This document shows positions 1 to 5,646 of a DNA stretch of 9,254 bases, piece by piece. This stretch comes from an uncultured Senegalimassilia sp. (GTDB lineage Bacteria > Actinomycetota > Coriobacteriia > Coriobacteriales > Eggerthellaceae). A program made the position numbers and the translations under genes. The stretch lies in the NCBI GenBank assembly GCA_934661765.1, contig CAKUJT010000093.1, positions 1-9,254 of the forward strand, given 5' to 3'. The notes under the pieces were generated by a model. The model was not told the origin of the DNA, did not search any database, and saw nothing but the letters and a program-made list of their open reading frames with translations. Every line of letters starts with the position of its first letter. Within the stretch, counting starts at the first letter, position 1.

Positions 1-98
1 TTCTTAACCAGCTCGAGCTGCTCCTGCGGGCTGTTGCCGAGAGCGTTGCCGCCGAGGGCGATGACTACGGAAGGACCGTCACCTTTTGCGTAGGGCAT
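1..98 (-). CDS. aguC: carbamate kinase, N-terminal fragment (cut by window edge)
   Basis: This is the first 32 codons of a gene that continues past the left edge. Carbamate kinase transfers the phosphate of carbamoyl phosphate to ADP, giving ATP, CO2 and ammonia; in this operon it is the energy-yielding last step of agmatine breakdown. The visible part has the N-terminal amino-acid-kinase strand and glycine loop VVIALGGNAL (residues 11-20), typical of carbamate kinases. The start is ATG at 98, with AAAGGAG 8 bases upstream. It follows aguA by 89 bp, a gap holding a terminator-like hairpin. Family assignment rests on this motif plus the operon context; the rest of the protein, including its catalytic residues, cannot be seen. 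An arcC-type carbamate kinase serving arginine deiminase would look the same here, so the agu symbol comes from the neighbours. Confidence 0.85.
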   Translation of the reverse strand, partial: MPYAKGDGPSVVIALGGNALGNSPQEQLELVK

Positions 99-138
99 AA
101 GGAAGCTCCTTTGCGATATGGGGAAACGAGCGAAAACG

Positions 139-169
139 CCGCGTCGGTGACCGATAGACACCGACGCGG
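139..169 (-). terminator. terminator-like hairpin between aguA and aguC
   Basis: A perfect 11-bp GC-rich stem (CCGCGTCGGTG paired with CACCGACGCGG, loop of 9) lies 18 bases past the aguA stop. On the minus strand the stem is followed by CGTTTTCG, a short T-tract. It sits inside the operon, so it may partly terminate transcription before carbamate kinase or protect the upstream mRNA 3' end. The T-run is short, so full termination is doubtful. Confidence 0.5.
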
Positions 170-187
170 AATCCAACTTGCGGCGAT

Positions 188-1348
188 TTACTTGCCCGCC
201 GGCTCTTGCTGCGTGATGCAGTGGATGTTGCCGCCGCCGAATACCACCTGGTCGGTTTGCACGCCCACCGCCTTGTAGGCGCCTTCACCGTATGCAGCGT
301 CGAACGCGGCCTGAATCTGCTGCACAGCCAGCGAATCGTTCTCGTCGCCGTACTGCGGCACGATAACGCCGCCGTTGACAATAAGGAAGTTCATATAGCT
401 GGCGATAAGCGGCTCGTCGGCCACGCGCGGCTCGGCGTTTTCGTCGATATCGATGGAATCGCACGACGCCTGGTCCATGAAGAGGGGCTTCACCGGCATG
501 CACAGCTTGGTCACCTCGAGCTTGCGGCCCTTGGCATCGACCGCGTTCGACAGCGTCTCGTACGCGGCGCGGCACTCATTGTAGAACGGGTAGGCGGGGT
601 CGTCGGTCCAAATGCACAGCACCTTGCCCGGCGCGACGATCTGCGCTACGTCGTCGATATGGCCGTTGGTTTCCTCGGGGTCGATGCCGTCTTTCACCCA
701 AATGACCTTCTCAACGCCCAGATATGCCTTCAGCTCCTGCTCGCAGTACGCGCGCAGCTCCTCGCTGCCAGCCTCGAACTCGCACACGCTGGCGTTACGG
801 CCGGGGTCGAGCAGGCACATGTCGGTGGTGATAACGGTGCCTTCGCCGTCCACATGGATGGAGCCGCCCTCCAAAATGAAGCTTTCGGGGCGATAGCGGC
901 GGCAGCCGGACAGCTCGGCCATCTTCAGCGCGATCTGCTCGTCTTTGTCCCACGGGAAGTACAGGCCGTTTTCAAACCCGCCGTAGGCGTTGAAGTGCCA
1001 ATGCACGGCGCGCTTGTCGCCTTCGTCGTTGACAACCCAGGTAGCGCCGGTGTCGCGCACCCACGCGTCGTCAGTGGTCATCTCAAGCACGGTGATGTTC
1101 TCATCGTCTTCGAACACGGCCTGGGCGTTGGCGTAGTCGGCTTGGTTCACGCACATCATGACCGGCTCGAACTGCGCGATGGCGCGCGCCACGGCGGCAT
1201 ACTGCTTCTGAGCCGGCTTTGCGCCCCAAGCCCAGGTGTCGGTGCGGTGCGGCCAAGCCATCCATACGCGCTTCTGCGGCTCGAACTCGCCAGGCATGCG
1301 GAAGCCGTCGGCTTTGGGCGTGGACTCGGATTCGTGAATGGTTTTCAT
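188..1348 (-). CDS. aguA: agmatine deiminase
   Basis: Agmatine deiminase (agmatine iminohydrolase, EC 3.5.3.12) hydrolyses agmatine to N-carbamoylputrescine and ammonia in the cytoplasm. The 386-residue product is a full-length member of the peptidylarginine-deiminase-like guanidino-modifying fold. Visible active-site elements are the N-terminal MPGEFEPQKRVWMAWPHR block (19-35), WVRDTG with Asp99, ILEGGSIH with Glu160, NGHIDD with His230 and Asp232, and the C-terminal GGGNIHCITQQEP with the nucleophile Cys377. All expected catalytic residues are present. The ATG at 1348 was chosen because AAAGGA lies 6 bases upstream; an in-frame TTG 15 bases earlier overlaps that site and is unlikely. It is third in the aguB-aguD-aguA-aguC order, and the neighbouring putrescine carbamoyltransferase and exchanger confirm agmatine rather than peptidyl-arginine as substrate. 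In organisms without the rest of the operon this family pairs with AguB amidohydrolase (N-carbamoylputrescine amidase) instead. Confidence 0.96.
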   Translation of the reverse strand: MKTIHESESTPKADGFRMPGEFEPQKRVWMAWPHRTDTWAWGAKPAQKQYAAVARAIAQFEPVMMCVNQADYANAQAVFEDDENITVLEMTTDDAWVRDTGATWVVNDEGDKRAVHWHFNAYGGFENGLYFPWDKDEQIALKMAELSGCRRYRPESFILEGGSIHVDGEGTVITTDMCLLDPGRNASVCEFEAGSEELRAYCEQELKAYLGVEKVIWVKDGIDPEETNGHIDDVAQIVAPGKVLCIWTDDPAYPFYNECRAAYETLSNAVDAKGRKLEVTKLCMPVKPLFMDQASCDSIDIDENAEPRVADEPLIASYMNFLIVNGGVIVPQYGDENDSLAVQQIQAAFDAAYGEGAYKAVGVQTDQVVFGGGNIHCITQQEPAGK

Positions 1349-1396
1349 TGCGGTTCCTTTCAAGTCGGTGAAACCTATGACAGGGCTTGGGCGTGC

Positions 1397-1453
1397 CTAG
1401 CGTCTGCAAAGCAGCAGCTTCCACATGCGCACGAGCGTATGAGCACCGAGCAT
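1397..1453 (-). CDS. candidate 18-codon small ORF between aguD and aguA
   Basis: The 133-bp gap between aguD and aguA contains an ORF encoding MLGAHTLVRMWKLLLCRR and ending in TAG. Its ATG at 1453 is preceded by AAAGGAAGGGG with 6 bases of spacing, as good a ribosome binding site as those of the flanking genes. The peptide is basic with a short hydrophobic core (LVRMWKLLLC). I do not recognise it. It could be a small operon protein, a leader peptide whose translation affects aguA, or a chance ORF; conservation in relatives would decide. No function is claimed. Confidence 0.25.
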   Translation of the reverse strand: MLGAHTLVRMWKLLLCRR

Positions 1454-1481
1454 GACAAGCCCCTTCCTTTCGCGTTATGCG

Positions 1482-3011
1482 TTATGCCTGAACAGGCTCG
1501 GGTTTTGCAACCGGTGCCGCAGCGGCAGCCACCGCAGCGGCGCTTTCGTCTTCGCCAACTTCGCCAACTTCGCCAACTTCGCCAGCGGCAGCCTCCTCAG
1601 CCAAGCGGGCAGCGGCAAGCTCGGGGGTCAGGCCGTGGTACTCCTCGGTGCGGCCACGAGCCGAAACAACGCGGACGACCTCGCCGATCACCACGAACAG
1701 CAACACGCCGATGAGCATGGGGAGCTTGGTGGCAACCTCATCCGCCGAAAGCGGCATGATGGTGGCGATGATGGAAAGCACCAGTTCAACAGCCGGAACG
1801 ATAAGCGCCGCATACATAAGCGCGCCCTTGAACGGGAAGCGGAACACGCGCGGGCGGTTCGCATCCACGCGGCGCAGCTTCAAAAACGCCGGGAACATGG
1901 GGATGTAGCTGATAAGCAAGAACACCACGTTGATGGAGAACAGCATCCAGAAGATGCCCTCGGAGATGGCCGGGATGGGAATGAGCTGCAGCATAAGCGC
2001 CAGCGTGGCAACCACGCCGTTGACGATAGCAGCGCCGGTAGGCATCTCGGTTTTCGCATTTTCGTGCGCGAACACCTTCGGCATATTGCCGTGCTTGGCG
2101 GCGTAGTCGGCCACATAGTTCACGCCGAACGACCAGGAAGCCATGTTCGCGAACAGCGTGACCAGGAAGATAAGGCAAATTGCCACGAAAATGGGGGAGC
2201 TTTCGCCCACCATGGTGGCAACGGCCACGATCATGCCGAAGTCGGGGTCGATCTGATCGGCCGGCACCGCAGCGCCGATGCCGAAGCCGCAGAACAGGTA
2301 GATGGCGCCGATGGCCAGGCCACCGAGGATAATGGCCTTCGGGATGTCGCGCGCGGGGTTTGCCATAGAGCCGGCGAACGTGCAGATAACCTCGAAACCC
2401 ATGAAGTTGAACAGGATGATGGACAGGTACGAAAGCGCCGAGGTGTTCGTGAAGTCGGGCAGGAACGTCTCAAACGACATGTTGGACGCAAACCCGTTGT
2501 TCACGGCGAACCAAATGCCCAGCGCGCCCACCGCAACGGCAATGGCCACCTTCAGCACGGCGCCGCCGTTTAAGATCCACGCGGAATCGGACACTTTCGA
2601 GAAGCTCATGAACACGACGATCCACACAAACGCAAGCTCAATGGCAAGCGTGGGCAGCAGGCCCATCTCCACACCGGACACCATGCCCAAAATAGACGGG
2701 AACAGCGTAGCCAAACTGGCGATCCACAGCGGAAAGTTCAGCCAGTAATACCAGGCCACGCGACTACCCCACTTGTCGCCGAACGCGTCGCGCACCCAGT
2801 CGTACAGGCCGCCGTCGCCTTCGTAGGTGGTACCCAGCTCGGCCACCACCATGCCATACGGAAGCAAGAACGTGATGATGAGGAATATCCACCAGAAGAA
2901 TTGCTGGTTGCCAATGGCAGCCGCGGGAGCTGCGGCTTCAGCCACGAACACCACGCAGATAACCGACAAGATAACGCTTAGAAACGAGAATTTCTTCTTG
3001 CCGTCAGACAA
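1482..3011 (-). CDS. aguD: agmatine/putrescine exchanger (APC-family permease)
   Basis: This is an integral membrane amino acid/polyamine permease of the APC superfamily, expected to swap external agmatine for internal putrescine. The 509-residue product has about 12 hydrophobic segments (roughly 9-32, 38-60, 85-107, 119-138, 148-170, 194-212, 225-248, 274-292, 325-345, 353-378, 398-419, 430-449). Typical features are AEAAAPAAAIGNQQFFWW in helix 1, MVVAELGTTYEGDGGLYDWV (54-73) after helix 2, and FNFMGFEVICTFAGSMANPARD around helix 6. Substrate is inferred from its place between aguB and aguA; sequence alone cannot exclude another amine. The start taken is TTG at 3011, spaced correctly from a long ribosome binding site; GTG at 3020 falls inside that site. 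The C-terminus (about 460-509) is an Ala/Glu-rich tail with a GEV triplet repeat, probably disordered and cytoplasmic. Confidence 0.9.
   Translation of the reverse strand: MSDGKKKFSFLSVILSVICVVFVAEAAAPAAAIGNQQFFWWIFLIITFLLPYGMVVAELGTTYEGDGGLYDWVRDAFGDKWGSRVAWYYWLNFPLWIASLATLFPSILGMVSGVEMGLLPTLAIELAFVWIVVFMSFSKVSDSAWILNGGAVLKVAIAVAVGALGIWFAVNNGFASNMSFETFLPDFTNTSALSYLSIILFNFMGFEVICTFAGSMANPARDIPKAIILGGLAIGAIYLFCGFGIGAAVPADQIDPDFGMIVAVATMVGESSPIFVAICLIFLVTLFANMASWSFGVNYVADYAAKHGNMPKVFAHENAKTEMPTGAAIVNGVVATLALMLQLIPIPAISEGIFWMLFSINVVFLLISYIPMFPAFLKLRRVDANRPRVFRFPFKGALMYAALIVPAVELVLSIIATIMPLSADEVATKLPMLIGVLLFVVIGEVVRVVSARGRTEEYHGLTPELAAARLAEEAAAGEVGEVGEVGEDESAAAVAAAAAPVAKPEPVQA
1551..1585 (-). repeat. 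9-bp tandem repeat in the 3' end of aguD
   Basis: The plus strand shows TTCGCCAAC three times in exact tandem (1551, 1560, 1569), followed by a partial fourth copy. In the protein this is GEVGEVGEVGE near residues 477-487. The unit is a multiple of three, so copy-number change would lengthen or shorten the cytoplasmic tail without breaking the frame. Confidence 0.85.
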
Positions 3012-3014
3012 AGC

Positions 3015-3028
3015 GATCACCCCTTTCC
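3015..3028 (-). promoter_or_regulatory. extended ribosome binding site of aguD that decides its start
   Basis: The minus strand reads GGAAAGGGGTGATC. It matches the extended complement of the 16S rRNA 3' end (AAAGGAGGTGATC) except for one missing A. The GTG at 3020 lies inside this pairing region, whereas TTG at 3011 lies 3 bases after it and about 8 after the G-rich core. This favours TTG initiation. Confidence 0.55.
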
Positions 3029-3039
3029 GGGGGAATGAC

Positions 3040-3065
3040 GGGGCGCTGGCACATGCAAGCGCCCC
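3040..3065 (-). other. hairpin between aguB and aguD
   Basis: A perfect 8-bp GC-rich inverted repeat (GGGGCGCT / AGCGCCCC, 10-base loop) fills the middle of the 67-bp gap after the aguB stop. No T-tract follows on the minus strand, so an mRNA stability or processing element is more likely than a terminator. Confidence 0.4.
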
Positions 3066-3078
3066 TTGACGAGACTAT

Positions 3079-4122
3079 TTACTGAGCGATCTTGGCCAGC
3101 ACGGCGTCCATGCGAGCCTCGGCGGCATCGGCTTCCGCGACGTTCTCCTGCGTCTTCGGGCACAGGTAGGCCAGGATGGCGCGAATGGAGTGCTTGCGGT
3201 TCTCGGCCTCGTCCCAGCACAGGCTGCGCTCGGGGCTGTCCATAACCTCGTCAACGACCTCTTCGCCACGCGATGCGGGCAGGCAGTGCATGAACTTGGA
3301 GTTCGGGCCGGCGTAGTTCATCATGTCCATGGTCACCTGGTACTTCGGATAGAAGACGTCCATGTAGCTCGCGCCTTCCTCCTCGTCGTCGTACAGGCCG
3401 TACCACACGTCGGTGTAAATGAAATCGGCGTCCTTGATGCACTCGATGTCGTCTGAAATGGTGATGGTGCCGCCGGAAACCTTGCAGTTCTCTTCGCCGA
3501 TGGCCAGAAGGTCGATGTCCGTGTCAACCTGCAGGCCACCGTCGGTGATCTGATGACCCTTCGGGCCGAACTGCACGAAGTCCATGCCCATCTTCGAGCA
3601 GATGAACATCAAAGACACGCACACCTGCGTGGCATCGCCGATGAAGGCCAGTTTACAGTCTTCGATCTTCTTGCCCTCGGGCAGGTTCTCCATCATGGTA
3701 AGCAGGTCGCCCAGCTCCTGCGTGGGGTGGTTGAACTCGGACATGCCGTTGATAACGGGGCACGGGCTGTACTTTGCCAGGTCGGCGACATCCTTGTGGC
3801 GGTCAAAGCGGGCCATAAGGATGTCAACCAGGCGGCCCATCACGCGAGCGGAGTCCTCGATAGACTCATGGCCGCCCAGCTGGATGGTGCCCGGGCCGTA
3901 AAACTGCGCATGGCCGCCCAGGTCGGTCATAGCGGTTTCGAACGAGATGCGGGTACGGGTGGACACCTGCTGGAAGATCATGCCCAGCGTCTTGTTCTTC
4001 AGGATCTGCGGGTAGCGGCCGCCCTTTTCGATCATGGCCTTCATAGAGCTTGCCAGCTCGATCATGTCGAGCAGCTCTTCTTTGGTGAAGTCGTTAGTGT
4101 CGATGTAGTCCTTCTTAGCCAT
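3079..4122 (-). CDS. aguB: putrescine carbamoyltransferase
   Basis: Putrescine carbamoyltransferase (EC 2.1.3.6) works here in the catabolic direction, converting N-carbamoylputrescine and phosphate to putrescine and carbamoyl phosphate. The 347-residue protein has the transcarbamylase fold: the carbamoyl-phosphate loop STRTR (54-58) in [17 protein letters not shown], the HPTQE motif (132-136), IGDATQVC (161-168), YTDVWYGLY (236-244) and [11 protein letters not shown] (279-289). From memory, LGMIFQQ, the YGLY segment and HCLPA(S/T)RGEE mark the putrescine enzyme; ornithine carbamoyltransferases usually have HCLPAFHD there. The long C-terminal tail also fits the PTC type. ATG at 4122 has AAGGAGG 8 bases upstream; an in-frame start 96 bases earlier lacks a ribosome binding site. 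It is first in the operon and divergent from the regulator gene. Automated annotation might call it argF or ptcA. Confidence 0.93.
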   Translation of the reverse strand: MAKKDYIDTNDFTKEELLDMIELASSMKAMIEKGGRYPQILKNKTLGMIFQQVSTRTRISFETAMTDLGGHAQFYGPGTIQLGGHESIEDSARVMGRLVDILMARFDRHKDVADLAKYSPCPVINGMSEFNHPTQELGDLLTMMENLPEGKKIEDCKLAFIGDATQVCVSLMFICSKMGMDFVQFGPKGHQITDGGLQVDTDIDLLAIGEENCKVSGGTITISDDIECIKDADFIYTDVWYGLYDDEEEGASYMDVFYPKYQVTMDMMNYAGPNSKFMHCLPASRGEEVVDEVMDSPERSLCWDEAENRKHSIRAILAYLCPKTQENVAEADAAEARMDAVLAKIAQ

Positions 4123-4289
4123 TGCGGAATCCTCCTTATGGATCGCCTGCGCCCCCGCCCTTTTCGGGAGCGGTCTTGGTATCGGCACCGCGTTCGCCCT
4201 CTGCCGCGTTGCTTGCATCAGGCTTTCACGGCGCCGCTTTGCTGGCTCGGACTATGCGGCTCAACCGCAATGGTTGTGAAGGAATAATG

Positions 4290-4333
4290 AAGATTATTTT
4301 CACGGATTAGCAGCCTCTATCCAAAATAATCTT
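4290..4333. repeat. 11-bp perfect inverted repeat, candidate operator
   Basis: AAGATTATTTT (4290-4300) and AAAATAATCTT (4323-4333) are exact reverse complements separated by 22 bp, so arm centres are about 33 bp or three helical turns apart. The left arm overlaps another inverted repeat, AATAAT-gaag-ATTATT (4283-4298). Such AT-rich arms are rare in this GC-rich background. They could be paired protein sites or, in aguB leader RNA, a hairpin. Confidence 0.5.
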
Positions 4334-4358
4334 TGCGGTTTAGGCACTTGACCTGGGC

Positions 4359-4387
4359 ATCTAAACTATGACCGTTGAGGTACTCAA
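4359..4387 (-). promoter_or_regulatory. candidate aguB promoter with overlapping palindrome
   Basis: On the minus strand TTGAGT (4387-4382) and TTAGAT (4364-4359) are separated by exactly 17 bp. The match to the -35/-10 consensus is only moderate, as expected of an activator-dependent promoter. The -35 overlaps the palindrome TTGAG-GTA-CTCAA (4375-4387). It would give a 5' leader of about 230 bases. Confidence 0.35.
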
Positions 4388-4418
4388 ATTGAATAATCCC
4401 CCCGGTAAACCTTTTGAT

Positions 4419-4424
4419 TAGAAT
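4419..4424 (+). promoter_or_regulatory. candidate -10 element of aguR
   Basis: TAGAAT on the plus strand, about 90 bp before the aguR start, fits the TANAAT form of a -10 element. No good -35 is found 16-18 bp upstream, so the call is weak. Confidence 0.25.
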
Positions 4425-4513
4425 AAACGGCACTTCGGGTTTACTTGCATGCGCCGCTGGGATTAGGGGCTGGCGCGCGGCAAGGCCCTTATTTCACAGC
4501 GAAGGGGCTCGTT

Positions 4514-5485
4514 ATGGAAACCGCATTCTACCTTTACACCATTTCGCTTATGATTGCGTTCATTACCACGGGCGCCGTGTCGCTCAGCGCGTTTTTCGTG
4601 TCGCACAAACGCTCATACCTGTATATAACGGTGTTGTTTTTAAGCTACGTGCTTGAAGAGGCCCTTATTTTCCAGAACGACTATCTGGGGCAAAACGTGG
4701 CCTTCCCCATGGAAACGTTCTACAGCATCGAGCACCCGGTGCTGCGCACGGTGCTAGCGCTGGGAACGCTGCAATCGATGTGGCTGGTTGCGTGCGATTT
4801 TGTGGACGAACGACGCCGGGCGCTTCGTCTGGCGCCTGCATGCGTGTTCGTTGCCGCAAGCCTTGGCGTTGGCACGTTGGCGCCTACATGCGCGCTTTCG
4901 CAATGGGCGTTTTACAGCATTCGCCAGGTGTTCATGCTATGGTGCCTGCTGTACGGGTTTTGGCGGTATCGCAGCGAAACGTCGCCGGTGGAGCGCACGC
5001 GGCTCGCGCGGCATCGCAAGCTGTTCATTGCCGTGTTCGTTTTGGTGTGGTGCATTGTCGCCGAGGACACGTACATGATCTTGATGTGGTCGCCCGGGCA
5101 AGATTCCATTTCCAACATGCTGCCGCTGTACGTGTGTGAACGCAATTTCAGCGAGACGGCGCTTGCACTTATGTTCGCAGTGTTTACGCTGGTAGAGGCA
5201 GCGAAAACCTTGCGGCTGCGCTTCAACGAGCCGCCCGTGGCGCAAGAGGACTCGCACGCGCGGCGCATGGCCGACGCGCTGCCCGCGTTTTGCGAGCGGC
5301 ACGGTTTAACCGCGCGCGAGCGCGAGGTGCTAGCGCTCGTGCTTGAGGGACACGACAACCAAAACATCGCCAGCGAGCTGCAACTGGCGCTGGGCACGGT
5401 GAAAACGCACGTGCACAACGTGTTCAAGAAAACGGGTACCGCAAACCGCAACGAACTGCTGAAGGCGTTTTGGGCGGAAGCTTAA
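4514..5485 (+). CDS. aguR: membrane-bound LuxR-family transcription regulator of the agmatine operon
   Basis: The 323-residue product is a membrane sensor fused to a DNA-binding domain. About seven hydrophobic segments fill the first 230 residues (approximately 5-30, 34-54, 75-96, 105-125, 132-150, 169-192, 213-230). A cytoplasmic linker and a C-terminal LuxR/NarL helix-turn-helix follow (260-321), with LTAREREVLALVLEG, the NIASELQLALGTVKTHVHNV recognition region, and KKTGTANRNELL. There is no response-receiver domain. The start at 4514 has GAAGGGG 6 bases upstream; the longer in-frame reading from 4445 has no ribosome binding site and would place a polar stretch before helix 1. In Lactococcus and Enterococcus a transmembrane LuxR-like AguR activates aguBDAC in response to agmatine and lies directly beside aguB; the same neighbour here supports the same role. 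Membrane LuxR proteins are numerous in Eggerthellaceae, so its ligand is inferred from context only. The symbol is by analogy. Confidence 0.8.
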   Translation: METAFYLYTISLMIAFITTGAVSLSAFFVSHKRSYLYITVLFLSYVLEEALIFQNDYLGQNVAFPMETFYSIEHPVLRTVLALGTLQSMWLVACDFVDERRRALRLAPACVFVAASLGVGTLAPTCALSQWAFYSIRQVFMLWCLLYGFWRYRSETSPVERTRLARHRKLFIAVFVLVWCIVAEDTYMILMWSPGQDSISNMLPLYVCERNFSETALALMFAVFTLVEAAKTLRLRFNEPPVAQEDSHARRMADALPAFCERHGLTAREREVLALVLEGHDNQNIASELQLALGTVKTHVHNVFKKTGTANRNELLKAFWAEA

Positions 5486-5507
5486 AAAGTTTGCGGGCCA
5501 AACCAAG

Positions 5508-5554
5508 CCGGAGCCATTGACTCATTCGGATGGGTCAATGGCTCCGGTTCATTT
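5508..5554 (+). terminator. strong intrinsic terminator after aguR, possibly bidirectional
   Basis: CCGGAGCCATTGA (5508-5520) pairs perfectly with TCAATGGCTCCGG (5535-5547). The inner bases CTCAT/ATGGG extend the stem to 18 bp with one G-T wobble and leave the four-base loop TCGG. TTCATTTT follows on the plus strand and an A/C-rich stretch precedes it. It begins 22 bases after the aguR stop and lies between convergent transcription units, so it may also serve the tatD side. Confidence 0.85.
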
Positions 5555-5569
5555 TGACTCGCTAGCTTT

Positions 5570-5632
5570 TCATGCCAGCAGCGCATAGCTGGTTTCAGCT
5601 ATGCGCTCGCATAGGGCTGCAAGTTCGGGCCG
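5570..5632 (-). pseudogene. remnant second C-terminal tail of a TatD-like gene
   Basis: Starting 14 bases beyond the tatD stop, in a different frame, the minus strand reads a 20-codon tail ending in TGA. Its ERIAETSYALL segment matches ERIAQTSRALL at the end of the intact TatD protein at 9 of 11 residues; both are preceded by a Pro-Glu-Leu-like element. Differences between the two DNA copies are mostly at third codon positions, so both tails diverged while under protein-level selection. It has no start of its own and is best read as the leftover 3' end of a replaced or duplicated homologue. Confidence 0.55.
5581..5606. repeat. 11-bp perfect hairpin in the tatD downstream region
   Basis: GCGCATAGCTG and CAGCTATGCGC are exact reverse complements separated by the four bases GTTT. 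The element lies within the TatD-like remnant tail. Neither strand has a T-tract directly after the stem, so termination is uncertain; it could act as an RNA 3' end stabiliser. Confidence 0.4.
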
Positions 5633-5646
5633 ACATTGCAGCGGGC

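Larger units (their letters stand above)
4123..4513. promoter_or_regulatory. divergent control region between aguB and aguR
   Basis: This 391-bp gap separates two genes pointing away from each other and carries no convincing gene. The part from about 4270 to 4430 is clearly more AT-rich than its surroundings and contains the inverted repeats and promoter candidates listed separately. AATAATC-type motifs occur at 4325 and 4392, inverted at 4292, plus AATAAT at 4283. The stretch 4123-4260 would form a long GC-rich 5' leader of the aguB mRNA. The region is the natural binding place for the adjacent LuxR-type regulator; which repeat it binds cannot be told from sequence. Confidence 0.7.

Noticed and set aside
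1101..1424. A 107-codon frame on the minus strand overlapping the aguA start
   Set aside because: It begins at GTG without a proper ribosome binding site and runs in the wrong frame through conserved aguA codons.
206..1714. A 502-codon open frame on the plus strand opposite aguA
   Set aside because: It is antisense to a gene with all catalytic residues, has no sensible domain, and arises because high-GC coding DNA lacks stops in the opposite frame.
1452..2573. A 373-codon His/Asp/Gly-rich open frame on the plus strand opposite aguD
   Set aside because: Its composition is the mirror of hydrophobic codons in the permease; the minus-strand reading has 12 clear membrane helices.
3079..4122. Ornithine carbamoyltransferase (argF/arcB) as the name of the carbamoyltransferase
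   Set aside because: The [10 protein letters not shown] motif, LGMIFQQ segment, YGLY segment and the agmatine operon context fit putrescine carbamoyltransferase better.
4123..4218. Longer in-frame N-terminus of aguB
   Set aside because: It has no ribosome binding site, is of low complexity, and the ATG at 4122 has a perfect AAGGAGG.
4348..4376. TTGACC on the plus strand as the -35 of aguR
   Set aside because: No TANNNT-like hexamer lies 16-18 bp downstream.
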